Below, in pieces: positions 47,015-56,540 of a stretch of 64,000 nucleotides of DNA. Below the pieces are notes generated by a model. It did not search any database and had not been told where the DNA came from. It saw only the letters and a list, made by a program, of their open reading frames with translations. Origin of the DNA: Rhodovulum visakhapatnamense (GTDB lineage: Bacteria > Pseudomonadota > Alphaproteobacteria > Rhodobacterales > Rhodobacteraceae); contig NZ_SOEB01000025.1 of the NCBI RefSeq assembly GCF_004365965.1, positions 1 through 64,000 on the forward strand, written 5' to 3'. Made by a program: the position numbers and the translations under genes. Position 1 is the first letter of the stretch; each line of letters starts with the position of its first letter.

Positions 47015-48120
47015 AAGACACGCTGGGCGTCGAACGCCCCATCATCGCGCTCGAGAATGTCGAGAAATACTACGGCGAGTATTACGCGCTGAGGGGGATC
47101 AGTGCCGAGATCCGGCAGGGCGAGTTCTTTTCCCTGCTGGGGCCGTCGGGCTGTGGCAAGACCACGCTTCTGCGCACCATCGCAGGCTTCGAGGAACTGT
47201 CGGGCGGCCGGCTGATGATCGACGGCAAGGACATGAAACGGGTGCCGGCGAATGTGCGGCCCACCAACATGGTGTTTCAGTCCTACGCGATCTTCCCGCA
47301 TCTGACGGTGGCCGAGAATGTGGGCTTCGGTCTCCGGCGCGAGCCGCTGAGCCGCGACGAGAAGGCCCGCAAGGTGGCCGAGGCGCTGGAGATGGTGGGG
47401 CTCAGGGGCTATGGCGCTCGCGCCGCCCATGCGCTGTCGGGCGGCCAGCGCCAGCGCGTCGCCCTGGCCCGCGCGCTGATCCTGGAACCCAAGGTGCTGC
47501 TGCTGGACGAGCCGTTGTCGGCGCTGGACAAGAAGATGCGCGAACAGATGCAGACCGAGCTGCGGCGGTTGCAGCGGCAGGTGGGCATCACCTTCATTCT
47601 GGTCACCCACGACCAGGAAGAGGCGCTGATCATGTCCGACCGGATCGCGGTGATGTTCGAGGGCCAGATTGCCCAGCTCGACACCCCGCAACAGCTGTAT
47701 CGGCGGCCCAACACGCGTCAGGTGGGCGAATTCATCGGGGTGATGAACTTCCTGCCCGCGACCGCCACGGTCAGCGACGAGACCCATATCGAGGTCGAGG
47801 CGGCCGGATTGGGCCGCGCGGTGATCGCCCCCGACCAGCTGCCCGGCGGCTGGCATCCGGGCCAGACCCAAAGCGTGGGCATCCGCCCAGAGACCATGTC
47901 GATTCTGTTTCCCGGCGAAACCACCGACCGCCGCGTCGCGATCGGGACGGTCGAGGATCTGTCCTATTACGGGGACATGACCTATTACGTGGTCCGGCTT
48001 GACGGGGTCGACCGGCCGATGACGATCTCGATGAAGAACCTCGTCGGGCGGCCGGTGCTGGACCGGGGCACCGAGGCGCGGGTCGCCTGGGATGCGCGGT
48101 CGCTGGTGCTGTTCGCCTGA
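47011..48120 (+). CDS. ABC transporter ATP-binding protein (PotA-like)
   Basis: A 369-residue ATPase. Walker A GPSGCGKTTLLR, signature LSGGQRQRVALARAL, Walker B VLLLDEPLSALD and the switch His in ILVTHDQEEAL are intact. A C-terminal TOBE domain follows (about 285-365, ending in WDARSLVLFA). The start is GTG inside the previous stop. No periplasmic binding protein gene is present on either side: upstream is a dehydrogenase, and downstream, 16 bp away and convergent, is ppk2. Confidence 0.92.
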   Translation: MKDTLGVERPIIALENVEKYYGEYYALRGISAEIRQGEFFSLLGPSGCGKTTLLRTIAGFEELSGGRLMIDGKDMKRVPANVRPTNMVFQSYAIFPHLTVAENVGFGLRREPLSRDEKARKVAEALEMVGLRGYGARAAHALSGGQRQRVALARALILEPKVLLLDEPLSALDKKMREQMQTELRRLQRQVGITFILVTHDQEEALIMSDRIAVMFEGQIAQLDTPQQLYRRPNTRQVGEFIGVMNFLPATATVSDETHIEVEAAGLGRAVIAPDQLPGGWHPGQTQSVGIRPETMSILFPGETTDRRVAIGTVEDLSYYGDMTYYVVRLDGVDRPMTISMKNLVGRPVLDRGTEARVAWDARSLVLFA

Positions 48121-48136
48121 GGCCCGGGGTCGGGGG

Positions 48137-49012
48137 CTAGAGCGTCCAGATTTCGGGACCGCCGCAGACCCGCGGGTCGGGGTCGCCCACGATCTTGTCC
48201 TTCTTGCCCTTGTAGTCGACCAGCGACAGGACGCGCCGGATCGCGGCCAGCCGCGCCCGGCGCTTGTCGTCCGACCGGATCACCGTCCAGGGGGCGGGCC
48301 CGGTATGGGTGCGCATGAAGGTCTCGCGGATCGCCGCCGAATAGGCGTCCCAGCGCCTAAGTCCCTCGACGTCGATCCAGGACAGTTTCCATTGCTTGAG
48401 CGGGTCGCCTTCGCGCTGCAGAAAGCGGCGCAGCTGCTCGGCCTGGCCCACGTTCAGCCAGATCTTGACCAGCAGCACGCCCTCGTCGACCAGCATCTCC
48501 TCGAAGCGGGGAACCTGATCGAAGAAGCGTTCGCGCTCGGCGTCGGTGCAGAACTCGAAGACATGCTCGACCACGGCGCGATTGTACCAGGACCGGTCGA
48601 ACAGCACGATCTCGCCGCCCGCGGGCAGCTCCTCGACATAGCGCTGGAAATACCATTCGCTTTTCTCGCGGTCCGAGGGCGCGGGCAGCGCCACCAGCCG
48701 GGCGACGCGCGGGTTCATGTTCTCGCGAAACCGCTTGATGGTACCGCCCTTGCCGGCCGCATCACGGCCCTCGAAAAGGACCGCGATGCGCTTGCCGGTG
48801 GCCTTCACATCGGCTTGCAGCTTGGCCAGCTCGATCTGCAGCGCCTCAAGATCCTCGGCATAGGTGTGCTTGTCCAGCAGCCGGTCATAGGGGTAGCTGT
48901 CGGACAGGATGTCGTGCTTGCGGATGTCGGCAATGGCCTTGCGGATCTCGTGGGGCGCGTCGTGCTCGTAGAAGCGGGTGATCGCGCCGTCGAAGGGAAG
49001 ATCATCTGTCAT
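48137..49012 (-). CDS. ppk2: Polyphosphate kinase 2
   Basis: PPK2-family enzyme, 291 residues, transferring phosphate between polyphosphate and nucleotides. The Walker A motif is [17 protein letters not shown] (about residue 93), the Walker B-like lid region is [16 protein letters not shown], and [17 protein letters not shown] lies near 225. Single-domain length fits class I members. Last of a leftward metA-hydrolase-ppk2 run; 35 bp separate it from the hydrolase. Confidence 0.92.
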   Translation of the reverse strand: MTDDLPFDGAITRFYEHDAPHEIRKAIADIRKHDILSDSYPYDRLLDKHTYAEDLEALQIELAKLQADVKATGKRIAVLFEGRDAAGKGGTIKRFRENMNPRVARLVALPAPSDREKSEWYFQRYVEELPAGGEIVLFDRSWYNRAVVEHVFEFCTDAERERFFDQVPRFEEMLVDEGVLLVKIWLNVGQAEQLRRFLQREGDPLKQWKLSWIDVEGLRRWDAYSAAIRETFMRTHTGPAPWTVIRSDDKRRARLAAIRRVLSLVDYKGKKDKIVGDPDPRVCGGPEIWTL

Positions 49013-49047
49013 CGCATGCTCCGGGACGGTCCCGGGCAGTATGGCGA

Positions 49048-49920
49048 TCAGGCGGCGGGACGCAATCCGGCCCGCGTCGCCGCCCGGCGGATCGCCGCGA
49101 CAGCGGCCTCGGGATCGGCGTGGTGGGGCATGTGGCCGACGCCGTCGAGTTCGGTCAGGTGGACGTTGGGCAGGCGTTCGGCCAGCGGCCGGGAATGGAC
49201 CTCGATCGGCACGATCCGGTCGGCGGTGCCATGCAGGATCTCGACCGGCATCCGCAACTCGCCATAGCGCGCGGCCATGGCGCGGATATGGGGCTTGAGC
49301 CCGTTCACCTGCCGGGTATTGGCGCGCAGCGTGTCCGGGCGCAGGCTGAGCGCGATGCCGATATGGTCGGCATAGCCGTCGGGCACGGGGTCGGGTTCGA
49401 AGATTCGGGCGATGGTCTGGTCGGCGACGAAGCGCGGCACGAAGGCCGAGATCAGCGGCACCATGAACATCGACCCGAAATCCGACGAGACCAGTTCGTA
49501 ATAGGGGCCGAGCCCGCCGGGCCAGGGCATCGCAGCGCCCGCGAGCGACACGATGGCTGCCGCCCGCGCCGGATGGTCGAGCGCCCAGGCAAGCGCCACG
49601 GCCCCCCCGAAGGAATGGCCGACCAGCACCGCCGGGCCAAGCCCCAGCCGGAGGCTGGCGGCCTCGAGCACGGCGGCCTGTTCGGCGGGGCTTTCGCCAT
49701 TCGGGTGCAGCGGGTCGGTATGGCCGAGCCCCGGCCGGTCGAAGGCGGTCACGCGGAACTGGCCCGACAGTCGCCCGAGCAGGTCGAAGGTGAAGTCGCG
49801 GGTATTGCCGCCCGCGCCATGCAGCAGGATCACGTCGGGCCCGGCGCCCTCCTGATGGGCATGGACCTGAAGCCCGTCGATCTCGATCATCCGTCCGGTG
49901 GGGGCGTAGTCCTCGGGCAT
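49048..49920 (-). CDS. Alpha/beta hydrolase
   Basis: A 290-residue protein with the alpha/beta hydrolase fold: [10 protein letters not shown] oxyanion region, the nucleophile Ser in [12 protein letters not shown], an Asp candidate in HGTADRIVP and the catalytic His in VGHMPHH. The substrate is unknown. It begins two bases after the metA stop on the same strand, so it is co-transcribed with metA. No thioesterase or acyltransferase role can be inferred from that alone. Confidence 0.88.
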   Translation of the reverse strand: MPEDYAPTGRMIEIDGLQVHAHQEGAGPDVILLHGAGGNTRDFTFDLLGRLSGQFRVTAFDRPGLGHTDPLHPNGESPAEQAAVLEAASLRLGLGPAVLVGHSFGGAVALAWALDHPARAAAIVSLAGAAMPWPGGLGPYYELVSSDFGSMFMVPLISAFVPRFVADQTIARIFEPDPVPDGYADHIGIALSLRPDTLRANTRQVNGLKPHIRAMAARYGELRMPVEILHGTADRIVPIEVHSRPLAERLPNVHLTELDGVGHMPHHADPEAAVAAIRRAATRAGLRPAA

Positions 49921-49922
49921 GC

Positions 49923-50849
49923 TCAGCGGGTTCCGATCAGGGTCTGGTCGAAGGGGGTGGTCTGGTAGATCTGGTTGATCCAGTTGCCGTAAAGCAGATG
50001 CGCGTGGCTGCGCCAGCGGTTCTGCGGCGGCAGGGCGGGGTCGTCGCCCGGATAATAGTTCTGCGGGACGTTGATCGGGGTACCGTTGGCCACGTCGCGG
50101 TCGTATTCCTGTTTCAGCGTGTCGCTGTCATATTCGAAATGGTTGAAGATATAGAGAGCGCGATGCGCGGCGTCCTCGACCAGGCAGGGGCCGCTTTCGT
50201 CGCTTCCCAGCAGTGTGACCAGCCCGGGGGCCGCGTCGATCTCGTCCTGGCGCATTTCGGTCCAGCGGCTGACCGGGATCACGCAATCGTCGGAAAAACC
50301 GCGCAGATATTGCGAGGCGGGGGCAAGGTTGCTGTGCCGGAAGCAGCCGAAGGCCTTCCTTGGCAGCATGTGCTTCTGGACGCCATGAAAATGATAGATC
50401 ATCGCCATGCCGCCCCAGCAGATGCCGAAGGTCGAATGCACATGGCTTTGGGTCCAGTCGAAGACCTGGGTAAGCTCGTTCCAATAGGTGACTTCGGTGA
50501 AAGGCAGATGCTCGATCGGGGCGCCGGTGATCAGAAGCCCGTCGAATTTCTCGCCGCTGTCCGCCACTTCGGCAAAGGGGCGGTAGAAGGTCTCCATATG
50601 CTCGGCGGCGGTGTTCTTGGTCTTGTGCTCGGTCATCCGCACGAGGCTGAATTCGATCTGCAGGGGCGTCGCGCCGATCAGCCGGGCGAATTGCGTCTCG
50701 GTCTGGATCTTCTTCGGCATCAGGTTCAGAAGCGCGATCTTCAGGGGCCGGATGTCCTGACGCAGCGCCGCATCCTCGCCCATCACCATGACCCCCTCGC
50801 GCGCCAGAACGTCGAAGGCGGGAAGGTCGGTCGGGATCTTGATGGGCAT
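49923..50849 (-). CDS. metA: Homoserine O-acyltransferase MetA, predicted acetyl-CoA type
   Basis: First committed enzyme of methionine synthesis, 308 residues, glutamine-amidotransferase-like fold. The catalytic Cys144 is in FGICWGG, and the catalytic His and Glu come from IFNHFEYDS. The acyl-specificity position is Glu113 in [10 protein letters not shown]. coli MetA has Gly there and uses succinyl-CoA, while Glu is associated with acetyl-CoA use. GAGAT lies ahead of the ATG. It diverges from the exported protein at 50986. Confidence 0.92.
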   Translation of the reverse strand: MPIKIPTDLPAFDVLAREGVMVMGEDAALRQDIRPLKIALLNLMPKKIQTETQFARLIGATPLQIEFSLVRMTEHKTKNTAAEHMETFYRPFAEVADSGEKFDGLLITGAPIEHLPFTEVTYWNELTQVFDWTQSHVHSTFGICWGGMAMIYHFHGVQKHMLPRKAFGCFRHSNLAPASQYLRGFSDDCVIPVSRWTEMRQDEIDAAPGLVTLLGSDESGPCLVEDAAHRALYIFNHFEYDSDTLKQEYDRDVANGTPINVPQNYYPGDDPALPPQNRWRSHAHLLYGNWINQIYQTTPFDQTLIGTR

Positions 50850-50894
50850 CGGACATCTCCACTCGAACGGCGCGTGAACATAGGTCAGTTGGGG

Positions 50895-50916
50895 CCGTCT
50901 CTCAAGGGAGAGGCGG
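50895..50916 (-). promoter_or_regulatory. Hairpin in the metA leader
   Basis: CCGTCTCTC and GAGAGGCGG form a nine-pair stem (one G-U) with a 4-nt loop, 46 bp upstream of the metA ATG. I looked for SAM-II riboswitch core sequences here and did not find them. Confidence 0.35.
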
Positions 50917-50985
50917 GTCAATTGACAGAAGGGACCCTGCACGGTTTCATCACATGGAACAATCGGCGAAACCGGAGGGGAAAGC

Positions 50986-51585
50986 GTGCGCGGGACAAGG
51001 CCGAGATCACGAAGAGTGCTGCCGATTCTGGCCTGTGCCGGGATGCTGGCGGCGGGGATGCCGCGCCCGGCCGCAGCCCAGGAGGGTCCCGAATGGGAGT
51101 TGCAGCGGTGCATCTGGAGCTGTCTCTCGGCCTTCGGCCCGGCCGACACTCCGGCCTATGCCGCCTGCGTGGCGCAAAGATGTCCCTCGGAAGCTGCGCC
51201 CGCGCCGGTCCCCTGGGCCAGCGGTCCGACAGCGGACGGACGCGGGGCCTTCGCCGGGACCCGCTCCGAGGCCGATCCGGATGTGCTGTTCTATCTCTTC
51301 TGCGCGCCGGGCGGCCAGCGCATCCTGCAACTGGCAGGCGTCGAGGGCAGCCCGGGGCCGAACATGCTGATGCTGGCCGTGGACGGGCAGGGATTTCCGG
51401 TCAGCTTCACCGGGGCGGGCGATCTCAGCGCGCTGGCGAGCCTTCCGCCCGGGGCGCCCCTGTTGGGAGCGCTGATGCGCGGGCGAAGCCTCGAGATCCG
51501 CAACGGGGCGGGCTACACGCTGGGCCGGTTCGGGCTGGCTGGCGCGGGCCCGGCGATCAGCGGCGCGCTGGCGCTGTGTCGATAG
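50986..51585 (+). CDS. Exported protein of unknown function
   Basis: A 199-residue protein with a signal peptide ([23 protein letters not shown]). A Cys-rich stretch follows ([15 protein letters not shown] and CVAQRCPSE, a CxxxC pair repeated). The C-terminal domain (about 95-199) has [19 protein letters not shown] and [19 protein letters not shown] do not recognise the family. The GTG start has AGGGGAAAG upstream. Its 3' end overlaps the converging ATP-binding gene by 29 bp. Confidence 0.7.
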   Translation: MRGTRPRSRRVLPILACAGMLAAGMPRPAAAQEGPEWELQRCIWSCLSAFGPADTPAYAACVAQRCPSEAAPAPVPWASGPTADGRGAFAGTRSEADPDVLFYLFCAPGGQRILQLAGVEGSPGPNMLMLAVDGQGFPVSFTGAGDLSALASLPPGAPLLGALMRGRSLEIRNGAGYTLGRFGLAGAGPAISGALALCR

Positions 51586-52429
51586 CCCGGGCGATGAGGT
51601 CGGCGAAATCCTCGGGGCTGCGCAGTTTCGCGACCTCTTCGGCACTGACCTTGACGCCCCAGTTCCGCGCCATCGCGGCATAGCGCGGCTGGCGGTGGGC
51701 CAGCGCGCGCGCATAGGTCCAGCGCACGAAGGCGTCGGGATCGACAGCGTCTTCGGTCAGGCCGGTCTGGGACAGATAATCGGCCCAGGCGGCATGCAGG
51801 AATTCGGGCTGGTAATACATCGGCTTCGGCGCGCGGTCGAAGCGGCGCACCAGTTCGGCGGTATGGGCGTCGCTGCCCTCGATCCAGACCAGCAGCAGAT
51901 GCGAGGACAGCGCTGACAGCACCGGGTCCTCGGGGTTCTCGGGGTCCACGACCTCGCAGATCGAGCCGCCGGAATCGCAGACGAAATCGGAATAGCCGTA
52001 AAGCTGGGCCGCGCGGTCGATGAAGCGCGGGGTGTCGAGCAGAGCCGAGATTTCCGCCTCGCGGTGCTGGGCCTGGCGGTTCATGTATTCGTCGAAGGGC
52101 AGCCCGCCCCTGTCGCGCGCGCCGGGTTTGCCCAGATAGGTCGAGAGCGGCGCGAGATTGTCGAAGGTGATGTTCGAGGCGATGAACACGCTGTCGGTGC
52201 GCAGAAGCTCGCGCAGCAGCGGCACCTTCATGGCCTCGCGCTTGAAATTGTCGGCGATGAATTCGCCCATGTAGCGGGTGCCGATGCGGTAATCGACCGA
52301 GTAATGGAACCAGCCGCCCTCGGCGCGCAGCATGTTCGACACATGGGTCTTGCCCAGCCCCGACATGCCGAACAGCAATACCTGCCGGGTTTTGGCCTGC
52401 CGCCAGGCTTCTGACGTCTCATAGATCAT
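51557..52429 (-). CDS. ATP-binding protein with P-loop, function unknown
   Basis: A 290-residue protein. The N-terminal P-loop is VLLFGMSGLGKTHVSNML, followed by a kinase-like core (YSVDYRIGTRYMGEFIAD) and an acidic/aromatic C-terminal half (YYQPEFLHAAWADYL, FVRWTYARALAHRQPRYAAMA). It resembles conserved Rhodobacteraceae proteins annotated only as ATPase. A small-molecule or nucleotide kinase-like role is possible. The tail overlaps the converging exported-protein gene. Confidence 0.75.
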   Translation of the reverse strand: MIYETSEAWRQAKTRQVLLFGMSGLGKTHVSNMLRAEGGWFHYSVDYRIGTRYMGEFIADNFKREAMKVPLLRELLRTDSVFIASNITFDNLAPLSTYLGKPGARDRGGLPFDEYMNRQAQHREAEISALLDTPRFIDRAAQLYGYSDFVCDSGGSICEVVDPENPEDPVLSALSSHLLLVWIEGSDAHTAELVRRFDRAPKPMYYQPEFLHAAWADYLSQTGLTEDAVDPDAFVRWTYARALAHRQPRYAAMARNWGVKVSAEEVAKLRSPEDFADLIARAIDTAPARR

Positions 52430-52510
52430 CCGACCACCCCTTCGATCCGCGCCGCGTCCTATCCCGCCGCTGCGGGGCGGTCAAACCCAATCGCCGCCCG
52501 CGAAACGCGA

Positions 52511-52534
52511 ACGCCCCGGCCGGGGCCGGGGCGT
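52511..52534 (-). terminator. Hairpin downstream of the FadL-type gene
   Basis: ACGCCCCGGC (52511-52520) pairs perfectly with GCCGGGGCGT (52525-52534) across a 4-nt loop, starting about 22 bp past the porin stop on the minus strand. It is followed by TTCGCGTTTC, a weak T-rich tail. Confidence 0.55.
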
Positions 52535-52556
52535 CGCTGTTGCGCCGCGGCGCAGC

Positions 52557-53663
52557 CTAGAACCGGTAGCCGACCCGAACCCCGAAGCCGAGGCCATCAT
52601 TGCCGTCGAACTTGCCGAGCGAGGTCGTGGCGTCGCCGATTTCAACATAGCGGACGCCGCCGGTAACCTCCATCGCGCCCCGGGTATAGGTCGCAGCCAG
52701 CCCGATCGACCGGAAGCCGTCGGTCGGGCCGAGGTTTCCGACCTCATCGCCCTCGTGCTTTTCATAGCCCACCAGGATCGCACCGGACCAGTTGTCGTTG
52801 AACTTGCGTCCGAGCCCGAGGTTGTAGGTGATAACGTCGTTACTGTAGGAGACCAGCGCGTCGGTGATCCCCGGGATCTGGCCATAAACCGTGGGATCGA
52901 TCTCGAAGGCGGTCCAGTCGACCCAGCGGATCGAGCCGAACAGAAGCGTATCGGCCGCAACGCCGGTCTGAAATTCCAGCATCAGCGATTGCGGGATTTC
53001 GGTCTCGAGCTTGGTGGCCGACCCGCCCGGGTTGACGAGGCTTTCCTCCCAAGTATTGAAGTCGTGGGTTATCGAGGAATTGTAGGTCAGGGCGACGCGC
53101 GCCGCGATTTCGGGTTTTTCCCAGGCAATGCCGAGAACATAGCCGAAATCCGTCTCGGTCGAGGAGGTCATCGAATAGCTGCCGATGCCCGGAAGCGCGA
53201 CCGTGCCCGATGTCTTCAGAGCCCTCACCCCGCCGATCAGGCTGATATTCGACGGCAGTTCATACCGCAGAAGTGCCGTCAAGCCGGTTGAGTTGATGTC
53301 GGCACGGGCATTCGCGAGGCCTGGGGAGGGCACGCCATAGGGATAGTTCGTTCCGCTCGGATAGGCGACATCCGCACCGATCGGTTCGTCGAGGATCAGC
53401 GCGACATCGACGGACTCGCCAAGGTCCTGTTTGAAGGCCAGCGCATAGCTGTTATAGCCCGGCGCCATGTCGCCAGAGCCAAGCCCGGGGGCGCTCCGCG
53501 ACTTGCCGCTCACATCCGGACTGAACCGGCTGAAGCCCAGTTCGACATAGGTGCCCTGTTCGAAAAGGATCCCGACCGAGGGGACCGATCTCTCGATCCC
53601 GCCCGCAAAGGCCGGGCCTGTCGTAACAGCAGCCAAAACGGCCGCCCCAACGGCATATTTCAT
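52557..53663 (-). CDS. OmpP1/FadL-type outer membrane protein
   Basis: A 368-residue beta-barrel protein with a signal peptide (MKYAVGAAVLAAVTTGPAFAGG) and the N-terminal segment that follows it in FadL proteins (IERSVPSVGILFEQGTYVELGFS). It ends with an outer-membrane C-terminal signature (VRVGYRF, final Phe). Alternating amphipathic strands run through the length. The family carries hydrophobic compounds such as fatty acids across the outer membrane. GGAGGAAAG precedes the ATG. Base composition is less GC-rich than in its neighbours. Confidence 0.85.
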   Translation of the reverse strand: MKYAVGAAVLAAVTTGPAFAGGIERSVPSVGILFEQGTYVELGFSRFSPDVSGKSRSAPGLGSGDMAPGYNSYALAFKQDLGESVDVALILDEPIGADVAYPSGTNYPYGVPSPGLANARADINSTGLTALLRYELPSNISLIGGVRALKTSGTVALPGIGSYSMTSSTETDFGYVLGIAWEKPEIAARVALTYNSSITHDFNTWEESLVNPGGSATKLETEIPQSLMLEFQTGVAADTLLFGSIRWVDWTAFEIDPTVYGQIPGITDALVSYSNDVITYNLGLGRKFNDNWSGAILVGYEKHEGDEVGNLGPTDGFRSIGLAATYTRGAMEVTGGVRYVEIGDATTSLGKFDGNDGLGFGVRVGYRF

Positions 53664-53726
53664 TCTTTCCTCCCACTTTTTGACTTTTACAAAAGGCTAG
53701 CGGGCGCGGGCTTCACCGGTCAATTG

Positions 53727-54635
53727 CTAACGCGACGTTCGCCGGGGGGCCATCCGGTTTTCCTGACCAGCGTGTCGCGGGCGTCCCACTTCTCCGCGCA
53801 AATTGAGGAAATTGGCCCCGAGAATAATTGCCGCACCGACAAGGACCAACGGATCGAGGGGTTCGTCGTAAAGCATCATGCCGACCAGCGCGATCACGGG
53901 CAGGCGCAGGAAATCGAGCGGCATGACGATGCTGGCGGGCGCGACCGCCAGCGCACTGGTCAGGCAGAAATGCGCGGTGAGCCCGGCCAGCCCGATCACG
54001 GTCAGCGGGACCCAGGCGGCGGGCGAGGGCCAGGCGATCTGGCCGTCGATGCCCGCGCAGGCAAGGCCGAGCACGGTCTGCATGGCCGTCAGCCAGAAGA
54101 GGATCGAGACGATCGACTGGCTGCGCGTCAGCCGTTTGGTGAACAGCGCCGATCCGGCAAAGCAGATCGCGGCGGCCGCGGCGGCCATCGCCCCGGGTTC
54201 CAGCGCGGCCGGGTTCGGCCGGGCCACGAGGAGAATGCCGAGAAAGCCGATGAAGGCCGCCAGCGCCCGGGTCGGGGTCAGCCTCTCGCCCAGAATGGCG
54301 GGGGCCAGCAGCGCGACCCAGATCGGCGAGGTGAATTCCAGGGCGAAGACCTGTGCCATCGGGATCAGGCCCAGCGCCAGGAACCACAGGTTCTGTCCGG
54401 TGAAATGGCAGACATTGCGCAGCGCATGCAAACCGAGCTGGCGGCGCGAAATCTCGCCCAGCCGCCCCAAGGTCCCGCCGACCGCCAGCACCAGCCCGAG
54501 GCCGATCAGCGAGCGGTAGAGCATCAGCTCGAAGGTATCGAGCTCGACCGAGACCATTCGCCCCGCAACCGCCATCGAGGAGAAGGCGGTGATCGCTCCG
54601 GTCATCCACAGGGCCGCCCGGAGCACAGGGGTCAT
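53727..54635 (-). CDS. EamA/DMT-family transporter
   Basis: A 302-residue inner-membrane protein with about ten hydrophobic segments in two EamA repeats (MYRSLIGLGLVLA near 40 and FLRLPVIALVGMMLYDEPLDPLVLVGAAIILGA near 240). The family includes metabolite and amino-acid exporters; the substrate is unknown. It lies 10 bp past the ABM-domain gene on the same strand and is probably co-transcribed with it and guaA. Confidence 0.88.
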   Translation of the reverse strand: MTPVLRAALWMTGAITAFSSMAVAGRMVSVELDTFELMLYRSLIGLGLVLAVGGTLGRLGEISRRQLGLHALRNVCHFTGQNLWFLALGLIPMAQVFALEFTSPIWVALLAPAILGERLTPTRALAAFIGFLGILLVARPNPAALEPGAMAAAAAAICFAGSALFTKRLTRSQSIVSILFWLTAMQTVLGLACAGIDGQIAWPSPAAWVPLTVIGLAGLTAHFCLTSALAVAPASIVMPLDFLRLPVIALVGMMLYDEPLDPLVLVGAAIILGANFLNLRGEVGRPRHAGQENRMAPRRTSR

Positions 54636-54645
54636 GACGGCGCGC

Positions 54646-54927
54646 TCATTCGGGCAGACCCGCGATCTTCAGGTCTCTGGGGGGGCCGTCGGCGGCACTG
54701 TCACGGGCGGTGCCCGCCTTGCGGGCGCGGTGGGCGTCGAAGGCCGCGGCATCGGTGAATTCCTCGTCCGGCAGGAACCGTCCCGGCCGGTCGGGATCTT
54801 CGTGCATCTCGAACCGCACGCAGCCGGGCTCGGCGCGGGTCAGGCGCAGATGCTCGGCGGCGGCCGCGCGCAGCTGCGCACGGCGTTCGGGCGGGGCCTC
54901 GATCCAACCGGTGACGGTCACTCCCAT
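54646..54927 (-). CDS. ABM-domain (antibiotic biosynthesis/quinol monooxygenase-like) protein
   Basis: A 93-residue small protein with the ABM dimeric alpha+beta barrel pattern: an initial strand [57 protein letters not shown]. Members are cofactor-free monooxygenases or haem-binding proteins; the role here is unknown. It starts 10 bp inside the end of guaA, so translation may be coupled. Confidence 0.8.
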   Translation of the reverse strand: MGVTVTGWIEAPPERRAQLRAAAAEHLRLTRAEPGCVRFEMHEDPDRPGRFLPDEEFTDAAAFDAHRARKAGTARDSAADGPPRDLKIAGLPE

Positions 54928-56474
54928 TCGATGGTGCCCGGGGGCTTCGAGGTGATGTCGTAGGTCACCCGGTTGATGCCCTTGACCTCGTTGATGATCC
55001 GCGTCGCGGTTTCGCCCAGGAAATCGTGGGTGAAGGGATAATAGTCCGCCGTCATGCCGTCGACCGAGGTCACGGCGCGCAGCGCGCAGGCATAGTCATA
55101 GGTGCGCCCGTCGCCCATCACGCCCACGGTACGCACCGGCAGGATCGCGACGAAGGCCTGCCAGATCTCGTCGTACAGCCCGTGGCGGCGGATCTGGTCG
55201 ATATAGACGGCATCGGCCTTGCGCAGGATCTCCAGCTTTTCGCGGCTGATCTCGCCGGGGCAGCGGATCGCGAGGCCCGGACCGGGGAAGGGGTGGCGGC
55301 CGATGAAGCTGGCGGGCAGGCCCAGTTCGTGGCCCAGCGCCCGGACCTCGTCCTTGAAGAGCTCGCGCAGCGGCTCGACCAGCTTGAGGCCCATCTTCTC
55401 GGGCAGACCGCCCACATTGTGGTGGGACTTGATGGTGACCGATGGCCCGCCCGAGAAGCTGACGGATTCGATCACGTCGGGGTAAAGCGTGCCCTGGGCC
55501 AGGAATTCGGCCCCGCCGACCTCGGCCGCGTGCTTCTGGAAGACGTCGATGAAGAGCTTGCCGATGGTCTTGCGCTTGACCTCGGGGTCGCTGACGCCTT
55601 CGAGCGCGCCCAGGAACAGGTCCGATTCATCGGCATGGATCAGCGGGATGTTGTAGTTGTCGCGGAACATTGCCACGACTTCTTCGGCCTCGTTCAGCCG
55701 CAGAAGCCCGTGATCGACAAAGACGCAGGTCAGCTGATCGCCGATCGCCTCGTGGATCAGCACCGCCGCCACCGAGCTGTCGACGCCGCCCGAAAGTCCG
55801 CAGATGACCTTGGCATCGCCCACCTGCTCGCGGATCTTGCGGATCGCCTCTTCGCGATAGGCACCCATGGTCCAGTCGCCGGTGAAGCCCGCAAGGCGCA
55901 CGAAATTCTCGTAAAGCGTCTTGCCGTTCGGCGTGTGGTGCACCTCGGGGTGGAACTGTACGGCGAAGAAGTTGCGCGAGAGGTCCGCGGTGATGGCGAA
56001 GGGCGCGTTGGGCGAGGTGCCGTAGACGGTGAATCCCGGCGCGATTTCGGCCACATGGTCGCCATGGCTCATCCAGACCTGTTCGCGGTCTTGGGCGAAC
56101 CAGCCCGACAGCAGGTCGATCCGCTCGGCCGAGGGGGTGACATAGGCGCGGCCGAATTCGGCGGTGCCATGGCCCCGTTCGACCCGGCCGCCCAGCATCT
56201 GCATCATCACCTGCTGGCCGTAGCAGATGCCGAGGATCGGCACGCCAAGGGCGAAGACGCTCTCGGGCGGACGCGGCGAACCTCCGTCCAGCACGGAGGC
56301 AGGCCCGCCCGAGAAGATCACCGCCTTGGGCGCGAAGTCGGCCAGGAAGGCGTCGGTGACATTCTGGTAGGGATGGATTTCGCAATAGACGTTCAGCTCG
56401 CGCAGGCGGCGCGCGATCAGCTGCGTCACCTGGCTTCCGAAATCGACGATGAGAAGGCGGTCATGGGTGCTCAT
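54918..56474 (-). CDS. guaA: GMP synthase (glutamine-hydrolysing)
   Basis: Converts XMP to GMP, 518 residues. The N-terminal class I amidotransferase has the Cys in LGICYGQQ and the His-Glu pair in [10 protein letters not shown]. The ATP pyrophosphatase domain has the P-loop [11 protein letters not shown] (about 225). The C-terminal dimerisation domain ends in [12 protein letters not shown]. The start codon lies within a perfect 9-bp inverted repeat (see 56472-56498). Confidence 0.96.
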   Translation of the reverse strand: MSTHDRLLIVDFGSQVTQLIARRLRELNVYCEIHPYQNVTDAFLADFAPKAVIFSGGPASVLDGGSPRPPESVFALGVPILGICYGQQVMMQMLGGRVERGHGTAEFGRAYVTPSAERIDLLSGWFAQDREQVWMSHGDHVAEIAPGFTVYGTSPNAPFAITADLSRNFFAVQFHPEVHHTPNGKTLYENFVRLAGFTGDWTMGAYREEAIRKIREQVGDAKVICGLSGGVDSSVAAVLIHEAIGDQLTCVFVDHGLLRLNEAEEVVAMFRDNYNIPLIHADESDLFLGALEGVSDPEVKRKTIGKLFIDVFQKHAAEVGGAEFLAQGTLYPDVIESVSFSGGPSVTIKSHHNVGGLPEKMGLKLVEPLRELFKDEVRALGHELGLPASFIGRHPFPGPGLAIRCPGEISREKLEILRKADAVYIDQIRRHGLYDEIWQAFVAILPVRTVGVMGDGRTYDYACALRAVTSVDGMTADYYPFTHDFLGETATRIINEVKGINRVTYDITSKPPGTIEWE

Positions 56475-56498
56475 GGGGTCTCAATATGCGACCCCATG
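56472..56498 (-). promoter_or_regulatory. Hairpin that includes the guaA start codon
   Basis: On the minus strand CATGGGGTC and GACCCCATG form a perfect 9-bp stem with a 9-nt loop. The last three bases of the 3' arm are the guaA ATG, and the ribosome binding region would be in the stem and loop. Folded, the mRNA would hide the start codon. Confidence 0.55.
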
Positions 56499-56510
56499 CG
56501 CCGTGGCAAT

Positions 56511-56535
56511 CCCGCCGGAACCGGCCCCCGGCGGG
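56511..56535 (-). terminator. Hairpin after the carbonic anhydrase gene
   Basis: CCCGCCGG (56511-56518) and CCGGCGGG (56528-56535) pair perfectly, six bases past the carbonic anhydrase stop. No T-run follows on the minus strand, so termination is uncertain. Confidence 0.35.
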
Positions 56536-56540
56536 GGCGG

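Noticed and set aside
50850-50985. SAM-II riboswitch upstream of metA
   Set aside because: The expected core sequences of the SAM-II pseudoknot were not seen on the minus strand.
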